A DNA stretch of 47,682 bases from an uncultured Pelagibacteraceae bacterium (GCA_902604355.1 CACKYN010000008.1:1-47682); one strand, 5' to 3'. Shown: positions 25,380-34,218, counted from the stretch's first letter. Notes: generated by a model not told the origin, from the sequence alone. Made by a program: numbers and translations.

Positions 25380-25913
25380 GGACTTTTAAACCTATTTTTT
25401 GTTCAAAAAAACCAATAAAATTAACATTTTTTAAATATTTAAGCTTATTTAAGCATAAATGCTGTTATACACCCACCAGTTGCAGTATGTATCAAGATTT
25501 ATCAAATTAAAGTACCTCTATGGCCGTTTAAAACAGATATTCTATAACTGCATTGCTTTCCTTTTAAATGATAACGAGGCTCATTTTAGTATCAAATTTT
25601 AAAAAATTTTTTGTGAATTTTTGTTCCCCTACTCAATTACTAAAATAACTATTTTGAGTTTTATGTTTGATTATCTAAAAAAACTATTGGAATTAAACAC
25701 TTTTAACTATTTTGGAATATTTTTTTTGTCATCCAAGGCTATCTTACCTTTATCTATTAAAATAAAAGTCATTATTTGTTTGTTTTCTAATAAAAATTGA
25801 AATTTTTATTTTAATTTATAGATATTTTGTAAAGTAAATAAACTAATAATTACAGTATTTTAAACATATAAATTAAGGTAATACATTATATATTAGTAAA
25901 TATTTAGTTACTA
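25380..25913. other. 534-base gap with no convincing gene
   Basis: This is the longest gene-free stretch in the window. It contains a 47-codon plus-strand frame at 25459-25602 (starting MLLYTHQLQY) with no ribosome binding site or recognisable domain, possibly chance. Short palindromes cluster at about 25438-25462 (TAAATATTTA, GCTTATTTAAGC, GCATAAATGC), and TGCAGT (25481) is inverted at 25547. A perfect hairpin AATAAAAATT/AATTTTTATT lies near 25789-25810 and might end the minus-strand transporter transcript. No tRNA remnant or insertion-sequence end is seen. Confidence 0.45.
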
Positions 25914-26765
25914 TTAATGAGAACGAGTAAGAAAATATTCTCTTCTAGAAATATATAAACCACTTAAAATGATAATAAATAAACCTAAATAAGTCCAATT
26001 GTCTGGCAATTCATGAAAGAAATAGTAACTAATTAGTATGTTGGTAATTATCTCAGTGTAGCCTAAAGGAGCTAATTTCGAGGCATCAGCATATTTAAGT
26101 GATAATATCAAGAAGAGATGTGCTACAGCAGCTATAAGACCGATTAAAGCCATTAAAAACCACTCAGTTAAAGTTGGTTTAACCCAAACATAGGGCACAA
26201 ATAGACTAACAATAGTTAAACCAACTAAACTAGTAAATAACAAAGTTAAAAAAGAATTATCAGAAGTACTCAATTTCCTAGTTATAATAAAATAAAACCC
26301 ATAACAAATTCCACAAGAAACTGCGGCTAAAGTTGCTAAATTTACCTCAATAAAACCAGGTCTAATTACAATCAAAGCACCCAAGAAACCAACTAAAACA
26401 GCGCACCATCTTCTAAAACCAACTTTCTCGTTTAGAAATATTGGAGAAAAAGCAGTACAAGTTATAGGTGCTACAAATGCTAAAGTTAAAGCTTTAGGAA
26501 GTGAAATAATGGAAATTGCATAAAAAAAACATAAAGTAGAAAAGGCTAAAACAAAACCTCTGATCAATTGTAATTTTGGATTTTTACTCAACACAAAAGT
26601 TCTTCTGTAAAAAATTAACATTAAAGATAATGTAAAAAGTGCTGAAAAAAAATATCTTGCCCAGACGATTTGAAAAACATCCATCGAAGCACTTAAATAT
26701 TTAGCAAAAGCATCCATTACTGGAACGATCATCCAAGCTGAAGCATTAAGAATTATAGCCTTCAT
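25914..26765 (-). CDS. DMT/EamA-family transporter
   Basis: This 283-residue protein has ten predicted membrane helices in two EamA repeats, with motifs FQIVWARYFFSALF, APITCTAFSPIFLNEKVGFRRW and LAPLGYTEIITNILISYYFFHELPDNWTYLGLFIII. It belongs to the broad drug/metabolite exporter group; some close relatives are described as S-adenosylmethionine transporters, but the substrate cannot be assigned here. It is the last gene in the row beginning with rplM, 16 bases after the AEC transporter. Confidence 0.85.
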   Translation of the reverse strand: MKAIILNASAWMIVPVMDAFAKYLSASMDVFQIVWARYFFSALFTLSLMLIFYRRTFVLSKNPKLQLIRGFVLAFSTLCFFYAISIISLPKALTLAFVAPITCTAFSPIFLNEKVGFRRWCAVLVGFLGALIVIRPGFIEVNLATLAAVSCGICYGFYFIITRKLSTSDNSFLTLLFTSLVGLTIVSLFVPYVWVKPTLTEWFLMALIGLIAAVAHLFLILSLKYADASKLAPLGYTEIITNILISYYFFHELPDNWTYLGLFIIILSGLYISRREYFLTRSH

Positions 26766-26781
26766 AAAAAAATAATTTAAT

Positions 26782-27681
26782 TTAGTAGAAGTATTTCAAA
26801 GCAAAGAACACAACGATTGGTAAAGTTATAAATGACATTATTGTTGAAACTACTATCATACTAGCAATACTATCAACAATTTCTTTAGGTGAATACATGG
26901 AACCTATTAAATATGTTAAAACTGCACTTGGCATAGCACATTGAATTAAAAATACACCTGCTGCAAAACCAGAAAGATTAAATATTTTTATAATTGCTAA
27001 TCCAATTAATGGACCGATAAAAACTCTACATATAGAGGAAATAAAAGCAGATTTAAATGAAAAAACTTTCAATCTTGTAAGAGCAATTCCTAAAGACATC
27101 AATATTAAAAATATTGCAGTGTAGGCAGTGATCATTGTTGTATTTACTAAAAAAAGTGGTGTCTCGATTTCAAAATATATAAAGATAATTGAAATTATTA
27201 TTGCGTAGACAGGTGGGCTTTGTAATAAGAGTTTTAAATTAAATTTTTTACTCGCTAAAAAAACATTTATAGTAAAATGAAAAAATATTACTAATGATGA
27301 TATGGTTGCTGCAATGCCTAAACCTAAGTTACCGTAAGCAAATAAGCAAATTGGTAGTCCCATGTTACCTACATTGGGTAAGACAAATGGAGGAAGTTCT
27401 CGTAAAATTTCTTTTTTTAAAAAAATTAAAAAAAGTATTCCTACCAAAGCAAAGGCAAATATTGCAATTAACGAATACCAAAAATATTCAATAAACATTG
27501 AAAATGTAACACCAGTAGTAGTGATAGCATAAAAAACCATTGCAGGGCTTCCAATATTGGCTGCAAAATTTGTAATAAAAGAAGTATCTAACTTAGGATT
27601 TTTTTTTCCAATAAAGTAGCCAATGCCTACCATAAAAAAAACAGGAAATAAAACTTCAAAAAGTTTTAAATAAATATCCAT
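26782..27681 (-). CDS. AEC-family (auxin efflux carrier-like) permease
   Basis: This 299-residue protein has about ten hydrophobic helices and features of the AEC family: FMVGIGYFIGKKNP at the start, FVLPNVGNMGLPICLFAYGNLGLGIA in the middle and QCAMPSAVLTYLIGSMY near the end. Bacterial members move small dicarboxylates or amino-acid-like compounds; the substrate is not known here. Its ATG shares one base with the stop of hom, so the two are translated together. Confidence 0.86.
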   Translation of the reverse strand: MDIYLKLFEVLFPVFFMVGIGYFIGKKNPKLDTSFITNFAANIGSPAMVFYAITTTGVTFSMFIEYFWYSLIAIFAFALVGILFLIFLKKEILRELPPFVLPNVGNMGLPICLFAYGNLGLGIAATISSLVIFFHFTINVFLASKKFNLKLLLQSPPVYAIIISIIFIYFEIETPLFLVNTTMITAYTAIFLILMSLGIALTRLKVFSFKSAFISSICRVFIGPLIGLAIIKIFNLSGFAAGVFLIQCAMPSAVLTYLIGSMYSPKEIVDSIASMIVVSTIMSFITLPIVVFFALKYFY

Positions 27682-28973
27682 TAACCAATCACTCTAATAA
27701 GTGTTGGTGTTTTTAAAATATTTTTGTTTTTTTTAAATATAGCTAAACAATTCTTGGAATTTATCTCTGAGGTTTTGTGAGTTATAATTACAATTGTTGC
27801 TTTATTTGTTTTTTTATCAGGTGTTTGGATGAGTCTTTTTACAGATATTTTATATTTAGCTAAACGGTTTGTAATTTGTGATAAAACACCTGGGCGATCT
27901 TTTACTTCAAACCTTAAATATAGGGAATTTGTATAATTGTTTATATTATAAGATTTTAAAGTTTTTAATTGTGCAAAAGGTATTCCAAAAGGTTTTTTAA
28001 TATCACCTTTAATTATGGACAATAAGTCAGAAAGTAAAGAAGATGAAGTGGGACCTGGACCTGCCCCTTCACCTTGTAGAATACTTTCACCAACTGGTTT
28101 ACCTTCAAGAATTACTGCGTTCATTACTCCATTAACATTACCGATATAAGATTTTTTGTTAACTAAACATGGGTGAACTGTCTCAAAAAGTTGATTATTT
28201 TTTAATTCCGTTATTCCAAGAAGTTTAATTCTTAAATCTAATTGATTAGCAATTTTTATATCTTTTAGTTCAATTTTTTCTATCCCTTCCATTAAACATT
28301 TGTGGTGTGAAATTTTACTATTAAATGCAAGTGCAGATAAAATTCTTATCTTTGCAAAAGCATCAAAACCATTTAAATCTAATTTAGGATTACCTGGTTC
28401 AGCATAACCAAGTTTTTGTGCTTTAATGAGAACATCATTAAATTTTTGATTAGAATTTTCCATTTCAGATAAGATGTAATTTGAGGTTCCATTTAATATT
28501 CCATAAATCTTTGAAATCTTATTTGTTGACAATCCCTCCTTAATTGATCTTAAAATTGGGATGCCTCCTGCTACAGAAGCTTCAAACTCTAAATTAACAT
28601 TATTTTTTTCAGCTAATTTTGCCAGATAATTTCCATGTTTAGAAATTAAAGCTTTATTTGGTGTAATAACGTGAACTTTACTTTTTAAAGCTTTCTCTAC
28701 AATTCTTTTAGATACACCGTCAGATAATCCTATTGCCTCAAATAAAATATCAACTTTAAATTTTTTAAGTATATCAAACGGATTGGTATAAAAAATTTTC
28801 TTATTAATTTTAAATTTTCTTTTTTTTTTGATATTTTTTGCGGATATTGCTACTACATTAATTTTTGTTCCTGTTTTTAATTCAATATTTTTTTTTTTGC
28901 TATTTAACTCATTAAGCAGGTAAATACCAACTTGTCCTAAACCAACTACAGCAATATTGTATATTTTTTTCAT
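27681..28973 (-). CDS. hom: Homoserine dehydrogenase
   Basis: This enzyme reduces aspartate semialdehyde to homoserine, the branch point to threonine and methionine. The NAD(P)-binding GLGQVG is at 11-16, the catalytic region AGGIPILRSIKEGL and GILNGTSNYIL follow, then GEGAGPGPTSSSLLSDL. A C-terminal ACT domain (about 350-430, starting RFEVKDRPGVLSQI) suggests feedback control by an amino acid, usually threonine. It overlaps the preceding lipoprotein gene by 4 bases. Across the divergent promoter region lies metY, which uses O-acetylhomoserine. Confidence 0.95.
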   Translation of the reverse strand: MKKIYNIAVVGLGQVGIYLLNELNSKKKNIELKTGTKINVVAISAKNIKKKRKFKINKKIFYTNPFDILKKFKVDILFEAIGLSDGVSKRIVEKALKSKVHVITPNKALISKHGNYLAKLAEKNNVNLEFEASVAGGIPILRSIKEGLSTNKISKIYGILNGTSNYILSEMENSNQKFNDVLIKAQKLGYAEPGNPKLDLNGFDAFAKIRILSALAFNSKISHHKCLMEGIEKIELKDIKIANQLDLRIKLLGITELKNNQLFETVHPCLVNKKSYIGNVNGVMNAVILEGKPVGESILQGEGAGPGPTSSSLLSDLLSIIKGDIKKPFGIPFAQLKTLKSYNINNYTNSLYLRFEVKDRPGVLSQITNRLAKYKISVKRLIQTPDKKTNKATIVIITHKTSEINSKNCLAIFKKNKNILKTPTLIRVIG

Positions 28974-29197
28974 TTACTAATATCAGGATAATTACTTTTT
29001 TTTGTTAAGTCTTCTATATATATTTTATATTCTTTGAATGTCATACTGGTTATATCTTTTGATTTCTTTAATATTTTTGAAATTTTTCTTTGCTCTTCTT
29101 TGTTCTTAATAGAGTCTACAGTCCAATATTGAGAATCTTTATTCAATGAACAATTATTAAGAAATAATATTAGAAATAAACTTAATATTAGCCTCAT
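28970..29197 (-). CDS. Small lipoprotein of unknown function
   Basis: This 75-residue protein has a clean lipoprotein signal (MRLILSLFLILFLNNC, acyl Cys at 16) and a mature part that is charged and mostly helical (QYWTVDSIKNKEEQRKISKILKKSKDI). It overlaps argC upstream and hom downstream by 4 bases each (ATGA type), so it is firmly inside this operon. I do not recognise the family. Confidence 0.75.
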   Translation of the reverse strand: MRLILSLFLILFLNNCSLNKDSQYWTVDSIKNKEEQRKISKILKKSKDITSMTFKEYKIYIEDLTKKSNYPDISK

Positions 29198-30216
29198 ATT
29201 AATCCGGTTGTTTCAGGATAGTTAAATCTATTATTAAGACTTTGAACTGCTTGACCTGCTCCACCTTTTATTAAGTTATCTATTGCTGAAAGTATTATGA
29301 TTTTATTTTTGAATTTAGATTTACAGACTGAAATTAAACAAGTATTGGTATTAATAACATCGTTAGTGCTTATCAGAGTATTTGATTTAGAAATCTTAAC
29401 AAATTTTTCTTTTTTATAGAATTTTGATAATAAACTTATGACCTTTGATTGATTTACATTTTTATTTAAATCTAAATAAATTGTACTTAAAATACCTCTA
29501 AACATTGGAGATAAATGAGGTGTAAAACTTACCTCAATTTTTTTCTTAGTAAATTTTTTTAACATCTGATCGATTTCTGAATTATGTCGGTGAATACCAA
29601 CTCCATATGCGCTCAAGGATTCATATAAATTTTTATTTTTATATTTTTTATGAACACTTCTTCCAGCGCCAGAATAGCCAGATTTAGAATCTATTATAAT
29701 ATTTTTAAAATTAATAAAATTTTTATGAAACAAAGGTATTAGTGGCAGAAGAATGGATGTTGGATAACAGCCAGGACTTGAAATTATATTATACTTTTTA
29801 AGTTCTTTTCTATTAATTTCAGGAAGTGAATAAATACTTTTTTTTATTAGTTTAATTGCTCGATGTTTCTGCTTATACCATTTTTGATATTCCGAAGCTT
29901 TTTCAAGTCTAAAATCTGCAGCTAAATCAATTAAAATATTTTTATTATTAAGATTTTTAGATATATCTTGAGCTTCACCATTAGGTAGAGCAGTAAAAAT
30001 TATATCAACATCATTTAATAAATTTTTATGAAATTTTTTTATTTTAGGTAAATTATATTTTAATAATGACTTTTCATAAAAAGAAATAGTCTTACCTGCT
30101 GAAGAATTACCACATAGATATTTTATGTTTATATATTTGTGCTTGACTAATATTTTAATTAATTGAGTACCAATATATCCAGTTGATCCAGCGATTAATG
30201 CGTTAAGCTTATGCAT
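29194..30216 (-). CDS. argC: N-acetyl-gamma-glutamyl-phosphate reductase
   Basis: ArgC makes N-acetylglutamate semialdehyde in arginine biosynthesis. The N-terminal GSTGYIGTQL nucleotide-binding loop (10-19), the active-site Cys150 in SSPGCYPTSILLPL, the YSLPEINR segment before it and KSGYSGAGRS after it are all type 1 ArgC features. The length, 340 residues, is normal. It follows rpsI by 33 bases; an rplM-rpsI-argC order is common in Alphaproteobacteria. Confidence 0.95.
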   Translation of the reverse strand: MHKLNALIAGSTGYIGTQLIKILVKHKYINIKYLCGNSSAGKTISFYEKSLLKYNLPKIKKFHKNLLNDVDIIFTALPNGEAQDISKNLNNKNILIDLAADFRLEKASEYQKWYKQKHRAIKLIKKSIYSLPEINRKELKKYNIISSPGCYPTSILLPLIPLFHKNFINFKNIIIDSKSGYSGAGRSVHKKYKNKNLYESLSAYGVGIHRHNSEIDQMLKKFTKKKIEVSFTPHLSPMFRGILSTIYLDLNKNVNQSKVISLLSKFYKKEKFVKISKSNTLISTNDVINTNTCLISVCKSKFKNKIIILSAIDNLIKGGAGQAVQSLNNRFNYPETTGLI

Positions 30217-30249
30217 TTTATATTATAACAGTTAAATATTAAAAAAAAA

Positions 30250-30687
30250 TTATCTTTTAGAAAATTGGAAGCTTCGTCTTGCTTTTCTTCTACCAGGTTT
30301 TTTCCTCTCAACTGCTCGAGAGTCTCTCGTGGTAAGATTTTCTGTTTTTAATGTGCCTTTTAAGTTTTCATCAAATAAAACTAATGCTTTAGATATACCG
30401 TGAACCATTGCACCAGCTTGACCAGTTGGTCCTCCACCTTTAACACTACATCTAACATCATAATCTGTAGACTGATTAATAATCTCAAAAGGTCTTGTAA
30501 TTTGCATTTTATGAGTTTCGTCTGCAAAATAATCACTAAATAATTTTCCATTAACGTATATTTTACCAGATCCTTTTTTTAACCAAACTCTCGCAATAGA
30601 GGTTTTTCTTCTACCAGTTGCGTATTTACTATCTTTAAAATCTAATTTAAGTTTTTGGGATTTTGAAGATGTTTGAGTATTTTCCAT
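30250..30687 (-). CDS. rpsI: 30S ribosomal protein S9
   Basis: S9 contacts the P-site tRNA anticodon with its C-terminal tail. The tail RRKARRSFQFSKR is present, as are YATGRRKTSIARVWLKKGSG near the start and GGGPTGQAGAMVHGISKAL in the middle. A short charged N-terminal extension (MENTQTSSKSQKLKL) makes it 145 residues. It follows rplM with one base between. Confidence 0.97.
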   Translation of the reverse strand: MENTQTSSKSQKLKLDFKDSKYATGRRKTSIARVWLKKGSGKIYVNGKLFSDYFADETHKMQITRPFEIINQSTDYDVRCSVKGGGPTGQAGAMVHGISKALVLFDENLKGTLKTENLTTRDSRAVERKKPGRRKARRSFQFSKR

Positions 30688-30688
30688 A

Positions 30689-31147
30689 TTAATTTCTAGC
30701 TAAATTTTTAACATTCAATTTATTTAACTCAATCACCGTAGGATTTTGTGCGGAGTGAGGGTGATCATTACCCACATAAATTTTTAATTTAGTTAATTGT
30801 TTTCGACCCAAAACACCACCAGGTAACATTCTTTTAACTGCTAGTTTTAAAGTTTCACCTGGTTTTTTTTCGTGTAATTTTTCAGGTGTAGCAATCTTAA
30901 TACCACCAGGGTGACCTGTATGTCTATAGTACTTCTTGTTTTGAAACTTTTTTCCTGTGAATTTTACTTGTTCAATATTTTTAACAACAACAAAATCACC
31001 ATCATCCATATGTGGGGTATATGTAGTTTTATTTTTTCCTCTTATAATATTTGAAACAACTGTAGCTAATCTACCAACAACGGCATTAGTTGCATCAATT
31101 TCATACCAAGATGATGTTATTTGCTCTTTTTTAAGGAATTTTGTCAT
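30689..31147 (-). CDS. rplM: 50S ribosomal protein L13
   Basis: L13 is an early-assembly protein of the large subunit. Clear features are WYEIDATNAVVGRLATVVSNIIRGKNKTTYTPHMDDGDFVVV at the start, KKYYRHTGHPGGIK in the middle and AVKRMLPGGVLGRKQLTKLKIY later. The length is 152 residues. It heads the rplM-rpsI-argC row, and its promoter lies in the gap shared with the metY riboswitches. Confidence 0.97.
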   Translation of the reverse strand: MTKFLKKEQITSSWYEIDATNAVVGRLATVVSNIIRGKNKTTYTPHMDDGDFVVVKNIEQVKFTGKKFQNKKYYRHTGHPGGIKIATPEKLHEKKPGETLKLAVKRMLPGGVLGRKQLTKLKIYVGNDHPHSAQNPTVIELNKLNVKNLARN

Positions 31148-31227
31148 TGTGCGAGGATTAATACTATTATTAAAATCAAAGTCAATTTTATATTTACCTT
31201 GAAAATAGGTCTATATTTGATAAAAGT

Positions 31228-31274
31228 ATTATGCCGATTTGATCCTATTGCGGGCTTTAAACTGCTAAAAAGGA
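31228..31274 (+). promoter_or_regulatory. SAM-II riboswitch
   Basis: The stretch GCCGATTTGATCCTATTGC (31233-31251), the GGGC closing strand, and GCTAAAAAGGA (31264-31274) reproduce the SAM-II consensus (GATTTAA..CC..ATTGC, then GCTAAAAAGG) base for base in its conserved core. SAM-II forms an H-type pseudoknot that binds S-adenosylmethionine and lowers expression of methionine genes. It is the upstream member of a tandem pair in the metY leader. The P1 stem is short here (GCC/GGC, possibly extended past a bulge). Confidence 0.85.
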
Positions 31275-31288
31275 ATTTTCATAATTTA

Positions 31289-31350
31289 TCGGTAGGCATT
31301 TGAACTATATTGTGCGCCTTACATTAAGTTAAAGCACTAAAAAAGGAGTA
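31289..31350 (+). promoter_or_regulatory. SAM-V riboswitch covering the metY ribosome binding site
   Basis: Stem GTAGGC (31292-31297) pairs with GCCTTAC (31316-31322, one bulge). The loop holds ATTTGA and TTGTGC. Loop bases GTGC (31312-31315) pair with GCAC (31334-31337) to close the pseudoknot. GCACTAAAAAAGGAG then runs directly into the Shine-Dalgarno AAGGAG (31343-31348), 6 bases from the ATG. This is the SAM-V architecture of Pelagibacter and marine relatives. When SAM is bound the pseudoknot hides the ribosome binding site, so control is translational. Confidence 0.88.
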
Positions 31351-31354
31351 TGTT

Positions 31355-32683
31355 ATGAGTACAAAAAGAAATAATCCTGAGACCATTGCAATACATGGTG
31401 GGGATTACAGAAGTGATCCTGCAACAAATGCTGTTGCTGTGCCAATTTATAGAACTACATCATTTCAGTTTCAAAGTGTAGATCATGCAGCTAATCTATT
31501 TGCATTAAAAGAGTTTGGTAACATTTATACAAGAATAATGAACCCCACAAATGATGTGTTGGAAAAAAGAATTGCAGCTCTTGAGGGTGGATTGGCCTGT
31601 TTAACAGTAGCATCCGGACAAACTGCATCATTGTTTTCGGTATTAAATGTAGCTCAAGCTGGTGATAATATTGTTAGTTCTACGGATCTCTATGGAGGAA
31701 CTGTATCTTTATTCACTCATACCTTAAGTAAACTTGGTATTGAAATAAGATATGCTGATCCAAAAGATCCTAAAAACTTTGAAAAAAAAATAGATGATAA
31801 GACTAGAGCTTTTTATGGAGAAACTCTACCAAATCCATATTTACGTGTATTTCCAATTAAAGATGTTTCAGATATTGGTCGAAAATACAACATACCTCTT
31901 ATAATGGATAATACAGCTGCTCCTGTTATATGTAAACCAATTGAACATGGTGCCGCTATAGTAATTCATTCATTAACCAAATATATTGGTGGACACGGCA
32001 CTGCTATTGCAGGGAGTATTGTAGATAGTGGTAATTTTGATTGGACTGCAGATCCAAAAAGACAACCATTGTTTAACGAACCAGATGATAGTTATAATGG
32101 GGCTGTTTGGGGAAAGGATGTGCCTGAACTTACTGGAGCAAATGTTCCTTTTGCAGTCAGAGCTAGAGTTTGTTTGTTAAGAGACTTAGGTTCAGCATGT
32201 TCCCCTGATAATGCTTTTGCTATCATCCAAGGACTTGAAACAGTAGCCTTAAGAATGAGACAACATTGTGCTAACGCAGAACATGTTGTCGATTTTCTGA
32301 AAAAACACAAAGAAGTAACTAAAGTTATCTATTCTACTGAACACGATAAACTTATTGCTGATAGAGCAAAAAAATATCTTAAAGGTGGAAATGGACCTAT
32401 GGTTGGTATTGAGCTAAAAGGTGGTATTAATGCAGGTAAAAGATTTATTGAAGCTTTAAAAATGTTTTATCACGTTGCAAATATTGGAGATGCTAGAAGT
32501 TTGGCTATCCACCCAGCAAGTACAACACACAGCCAATTAAATGAAAAAGAGCTTGCTGCATCTGGTGTAACACAAAGTTACGTTAGACTATGTATTGGTA
32601 TCGAGCATATTGATGATATTATTGAAGATTTAGATCAAGCTTTAAATAAATCCTCGAAAGGTAAGCTTAAAGCAGTTAGTTAG
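31355..32683 (+). CDS. metY: O-acetylhomoserine sulfhydrylase (MetY)
   Basis: This PLP enzyme of the Cys/Met-metabolism family makes homocysteine or methionine from O-acetylhomoserine and sulfide or methanethiol. The length (442) and features fit MetY rather than MetB: ETIAIHGGDYRSDPATNAVAVPIYRTTSF, IYTRIMNPTNDVLEKRIAALEGG, VIHSLTKYIGGHG (PLP Lys at about 210), and GDARSLAIHPASTTHSQLNEKEL. SAR11 cells are known to need reduced sulfur, so a methanethiol-using MetY makes sense. It is preceded by SAM-II and SAM-V riboswitches and has a good ribosome binding site. The end overlaps ctaA head-on by 8 bases. Confidence 0.95.
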   Translation: MSTKRNNPETIAIHGGDYRSDPATNAVAVPIYRTTSFQFQSVDHAANLFALKEFGNIYTRIMNPTNDVLEKRIAALEGGLACLTVASGQTASLFSVLNVAQAGDNIVSSTDLYGGTVSLFTHTLSKLGIEIRYADPKDPKNFEKKIDDKTRAFYGETLPNPYLRVFPIKDVSDIGRKYNIPLIMDNTAAPVICKPIEHGAAIVIHSLTKYIGGHGTAIAGSIVDSGNFDWTADPKRQPLFNEPDDSYNGAVWGKDVPELTGANVPFAVRARVCLLRDLGSACSPDNAFAIIQGLETVALRMRQHCANAEHVVDFLKKHKEVTKVIYSTEHDKLIADRAKKYLKGGNGPMVGIELKGGINAGKRFIEALKMFYHVANIGDARSLAIHPASTTHSQLNEKELAASGVTQSYVRLCIGIEHIDDIIEDLDQALNKSSKGKLKAVS

Positions 32684-33692
32684 TTTTACTATTTATAAAT
32701 AAAAAATAAATAGAAGAAGTCACTAAAAAAATAGAACTTACTTGGTGTGCAGCAGCAATATAAATTTGTGCACCAAGCACAATGGTGAAAATTCCTAAAA
32801 TAATCTGCAGGATTATAAAAAAACCTAAAATATTAACTGATCTATATAGTTTTGTAATTCTATTTTTGTATACTTTAAATAATATCATCACATAAAATAA
32901 TCCAATTAGATATGCCAGATTTCTGTGAATAAACTGAACTAACGATGGATCACTAAAAGCGGATAATTTAATTAAATTTTTAACATTATTATCATTTGGA
33001 AAATAAGTATTTCCCATCAAGGGCCAGGAATTATAAATTTTTCCAGCATCCATACCTGAGACAAAGGCACCAATTACAATTTGAATTAGTATCAAAACTA
33101 AAAATATACTAGGAATAATTAAATTTATTCCATCTGTAATTTTGTCATAATTTTGATATTTTAAGTATTTCCAAAAAATTAATGATAAAATCAAAAAAGC
33201 AATTAATAAATGAACGGATAATCTAAAGTGGCTAACATCTATTCTGTCAACTAAACCACTACTGACCATATACCAACCAATAAATCCTTGAAAACAAATA
33301 AGAAAAAAAACAAAGTACAAATCTAGTATTTTTGAGATTTTTATTTTGAAAGAAAAATATATAAGAGGAATCAAAAAACATAAGCCTATTACTCTACCTA
33401 AAAATCTGTGTGCCCACTCCCACCAAAAAATAATTTTAAATTCCTCTAATGTCATGTTGAAATTCTGTAATTTATACTCAGGAATTTCTTTGTATAAATT
33501 AAAGTATAATATCCAATCGTTATGATTTAGAGGAGGAAACAATCCTGAAAATAATTGCCATTCTGTTATTGAAAGACCAGAGTCAGTTAGTCTAGTTAAA
33601 CCACCAACTACAATCATAATAGAAATGATAATAAACATTGTAATTAACCATAAAGACAATTGATTATTAATTTTTGCATTAACAGTGTACAT
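32676..33692 (-). CDS. ctaA: Heme A synthase (COX15/CtaA)
   Basis: CtaA oxidises the C8 methyl of heme O to give heme A for cytochrome aa3 oxidase. There are eight hydrophobic helices across 338 residues, with the type 2 family features GGLTRLTDSGLSITEWQLFSGLFPPLN, EFKIIFWWEWAHRFLGRVIGL (heme-ligand His), AFVSGMDAGKIYNSWPLMG and VQFIHRNLAYLIG (second His pair region). It converges on metY. Confidence 0.94.
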   Translation of the reverse strand: MYTVNAKINNQLSLWLITMFIIISIMIVVGGLTRLTDSGLSITEWQLFSGLFPPLNHNDWILYFNLYKEIPEYKLQNFNMTLEEFKIIFWWEWAHRFLGRVIGLCFLIPLIYFSFKIKISKILDLYFVFFLICFQGFIGWYMVSSGLVDRIDVSHFRLSVHLLIAFLILSLIFWKYLKYQNYDKITDGINLIIPSIFLVLILIQIVIGAFVSGMDAGKIYNSWPLMGNTYFPNDNNVKNLIKLSAFSDPSLVQFIHRNLAYLIGLFYVMILFKVYKNRITKLYRSVNILGFFIILQIILGIFTIVLGAQIYIAAAHQVSSIFLVTSSIYFLFINSKTN

Positions 33693-33735
33693 AAGTGTTT
33701 AAATATAATATTTTTTTATAAATCCAAATATATAA

Positions 33736-34026
33736 ATGTCGCCTTTAAAGAGAAATAAATTAAGTAAAATTAGAATTGAATTAGATAAGCTTGATGATTC
33801 TCTCATCAAAATTATAAAAAAAAGAACAAATCTTGTTAATAGGGTTCTAGAATTAAAAGATAAAAAAAACCAAATTATTGACCACAAAAGAATAAAAATT
33901 ATTTTAAAAAATATTAAAAAAAAATCCCTTAAAAATAAAATTGACCCAAAAATAACAAAAAGAATATGGAAGAATATGATTTGGGCTTATATTGAATACG
34001 AAAAAAGAAACTTTAAAAAAAAATAA
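33736..34026 (+). CDS. Chorismate mutase, AroQ type
   Basis: This stand-alone 96-residue helical protein fits the AroQ-alpha chorismate mutase fold, which converts chorismate to prephenate on the way to Phe and Tyr. Helix 1 has LSKIRIELDKLDDSLIKIIKKRTNLVNRVLELK, with the active-site Arg and the D(x)LI(x)LL(x)RR-like pattern. A shortened loop and two further helices follow. The C terminus is unusually lysine rich. It diverges from ctaA with 43 bases between starts and ends against the stop of rpmG. Confidence 0.83.
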   Translation: MSPLKRNKLSKIRIELDKLDDSLIKIIKKRTNLVNRVLELKDKKNQIIDHKRIKIILKNIKKKSLKNKIDPKITKRIWKNMIWAYIEYEKRNFKKK

Positions 34027-34218
34027 TTATTTACTATGTGGGGGTAACTTCTTTTCCACAAACAATTCATGTTTTCTTGTATCAGGATTATATTTTTTTG
34101 CTGAAAGCTTTACTTTAGCTTTCTCACCTCCAGCAGGTTTTTTTACGTAATAAAAGAAGGAACTATCTGGCTTAGCGTCAGGAACAAGTCTTACTTTTAC
34201 ATGAGTTTTTTTTGCCAT
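34027..34218 (-). CDS. rpmG: 50S ribosomal protein L33
   Basis: This 63-residue basic protein begins MAKKTHVKVRLVPDA and has FYYVKKPAGGEKAKVKLSAKKYNPDTRKHELFVEKKL, the L33 pattern. It has no cysteines and is therefore of the zinc-free (C-minus) kind. It lies one base after the MerR-family gene on the same strand. Confidence 0.92.
   Translation of the reverse strand: MAKKTHVKVRLVPDAKPDSSFFYYVKKPAGGEKAKVKLSAKKYNPDTRKHELFVEKKLPPHSK

Noticed and set aside
25459..25602. 47-codon plus-strand frame in the long gap
   Set aside because: No ribosome binding site, no recognisable motif, and a length that can occur by chance; kept only as a note in the gap entry.
20265..25640. A duplicated tRNA-Glu 3' end as an attachment site for the island
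   Set aside because: The best match to the tRNA-Glu end in the island is TTCCCCTA near 25625, only 8 bases; too short to call an att repeat.
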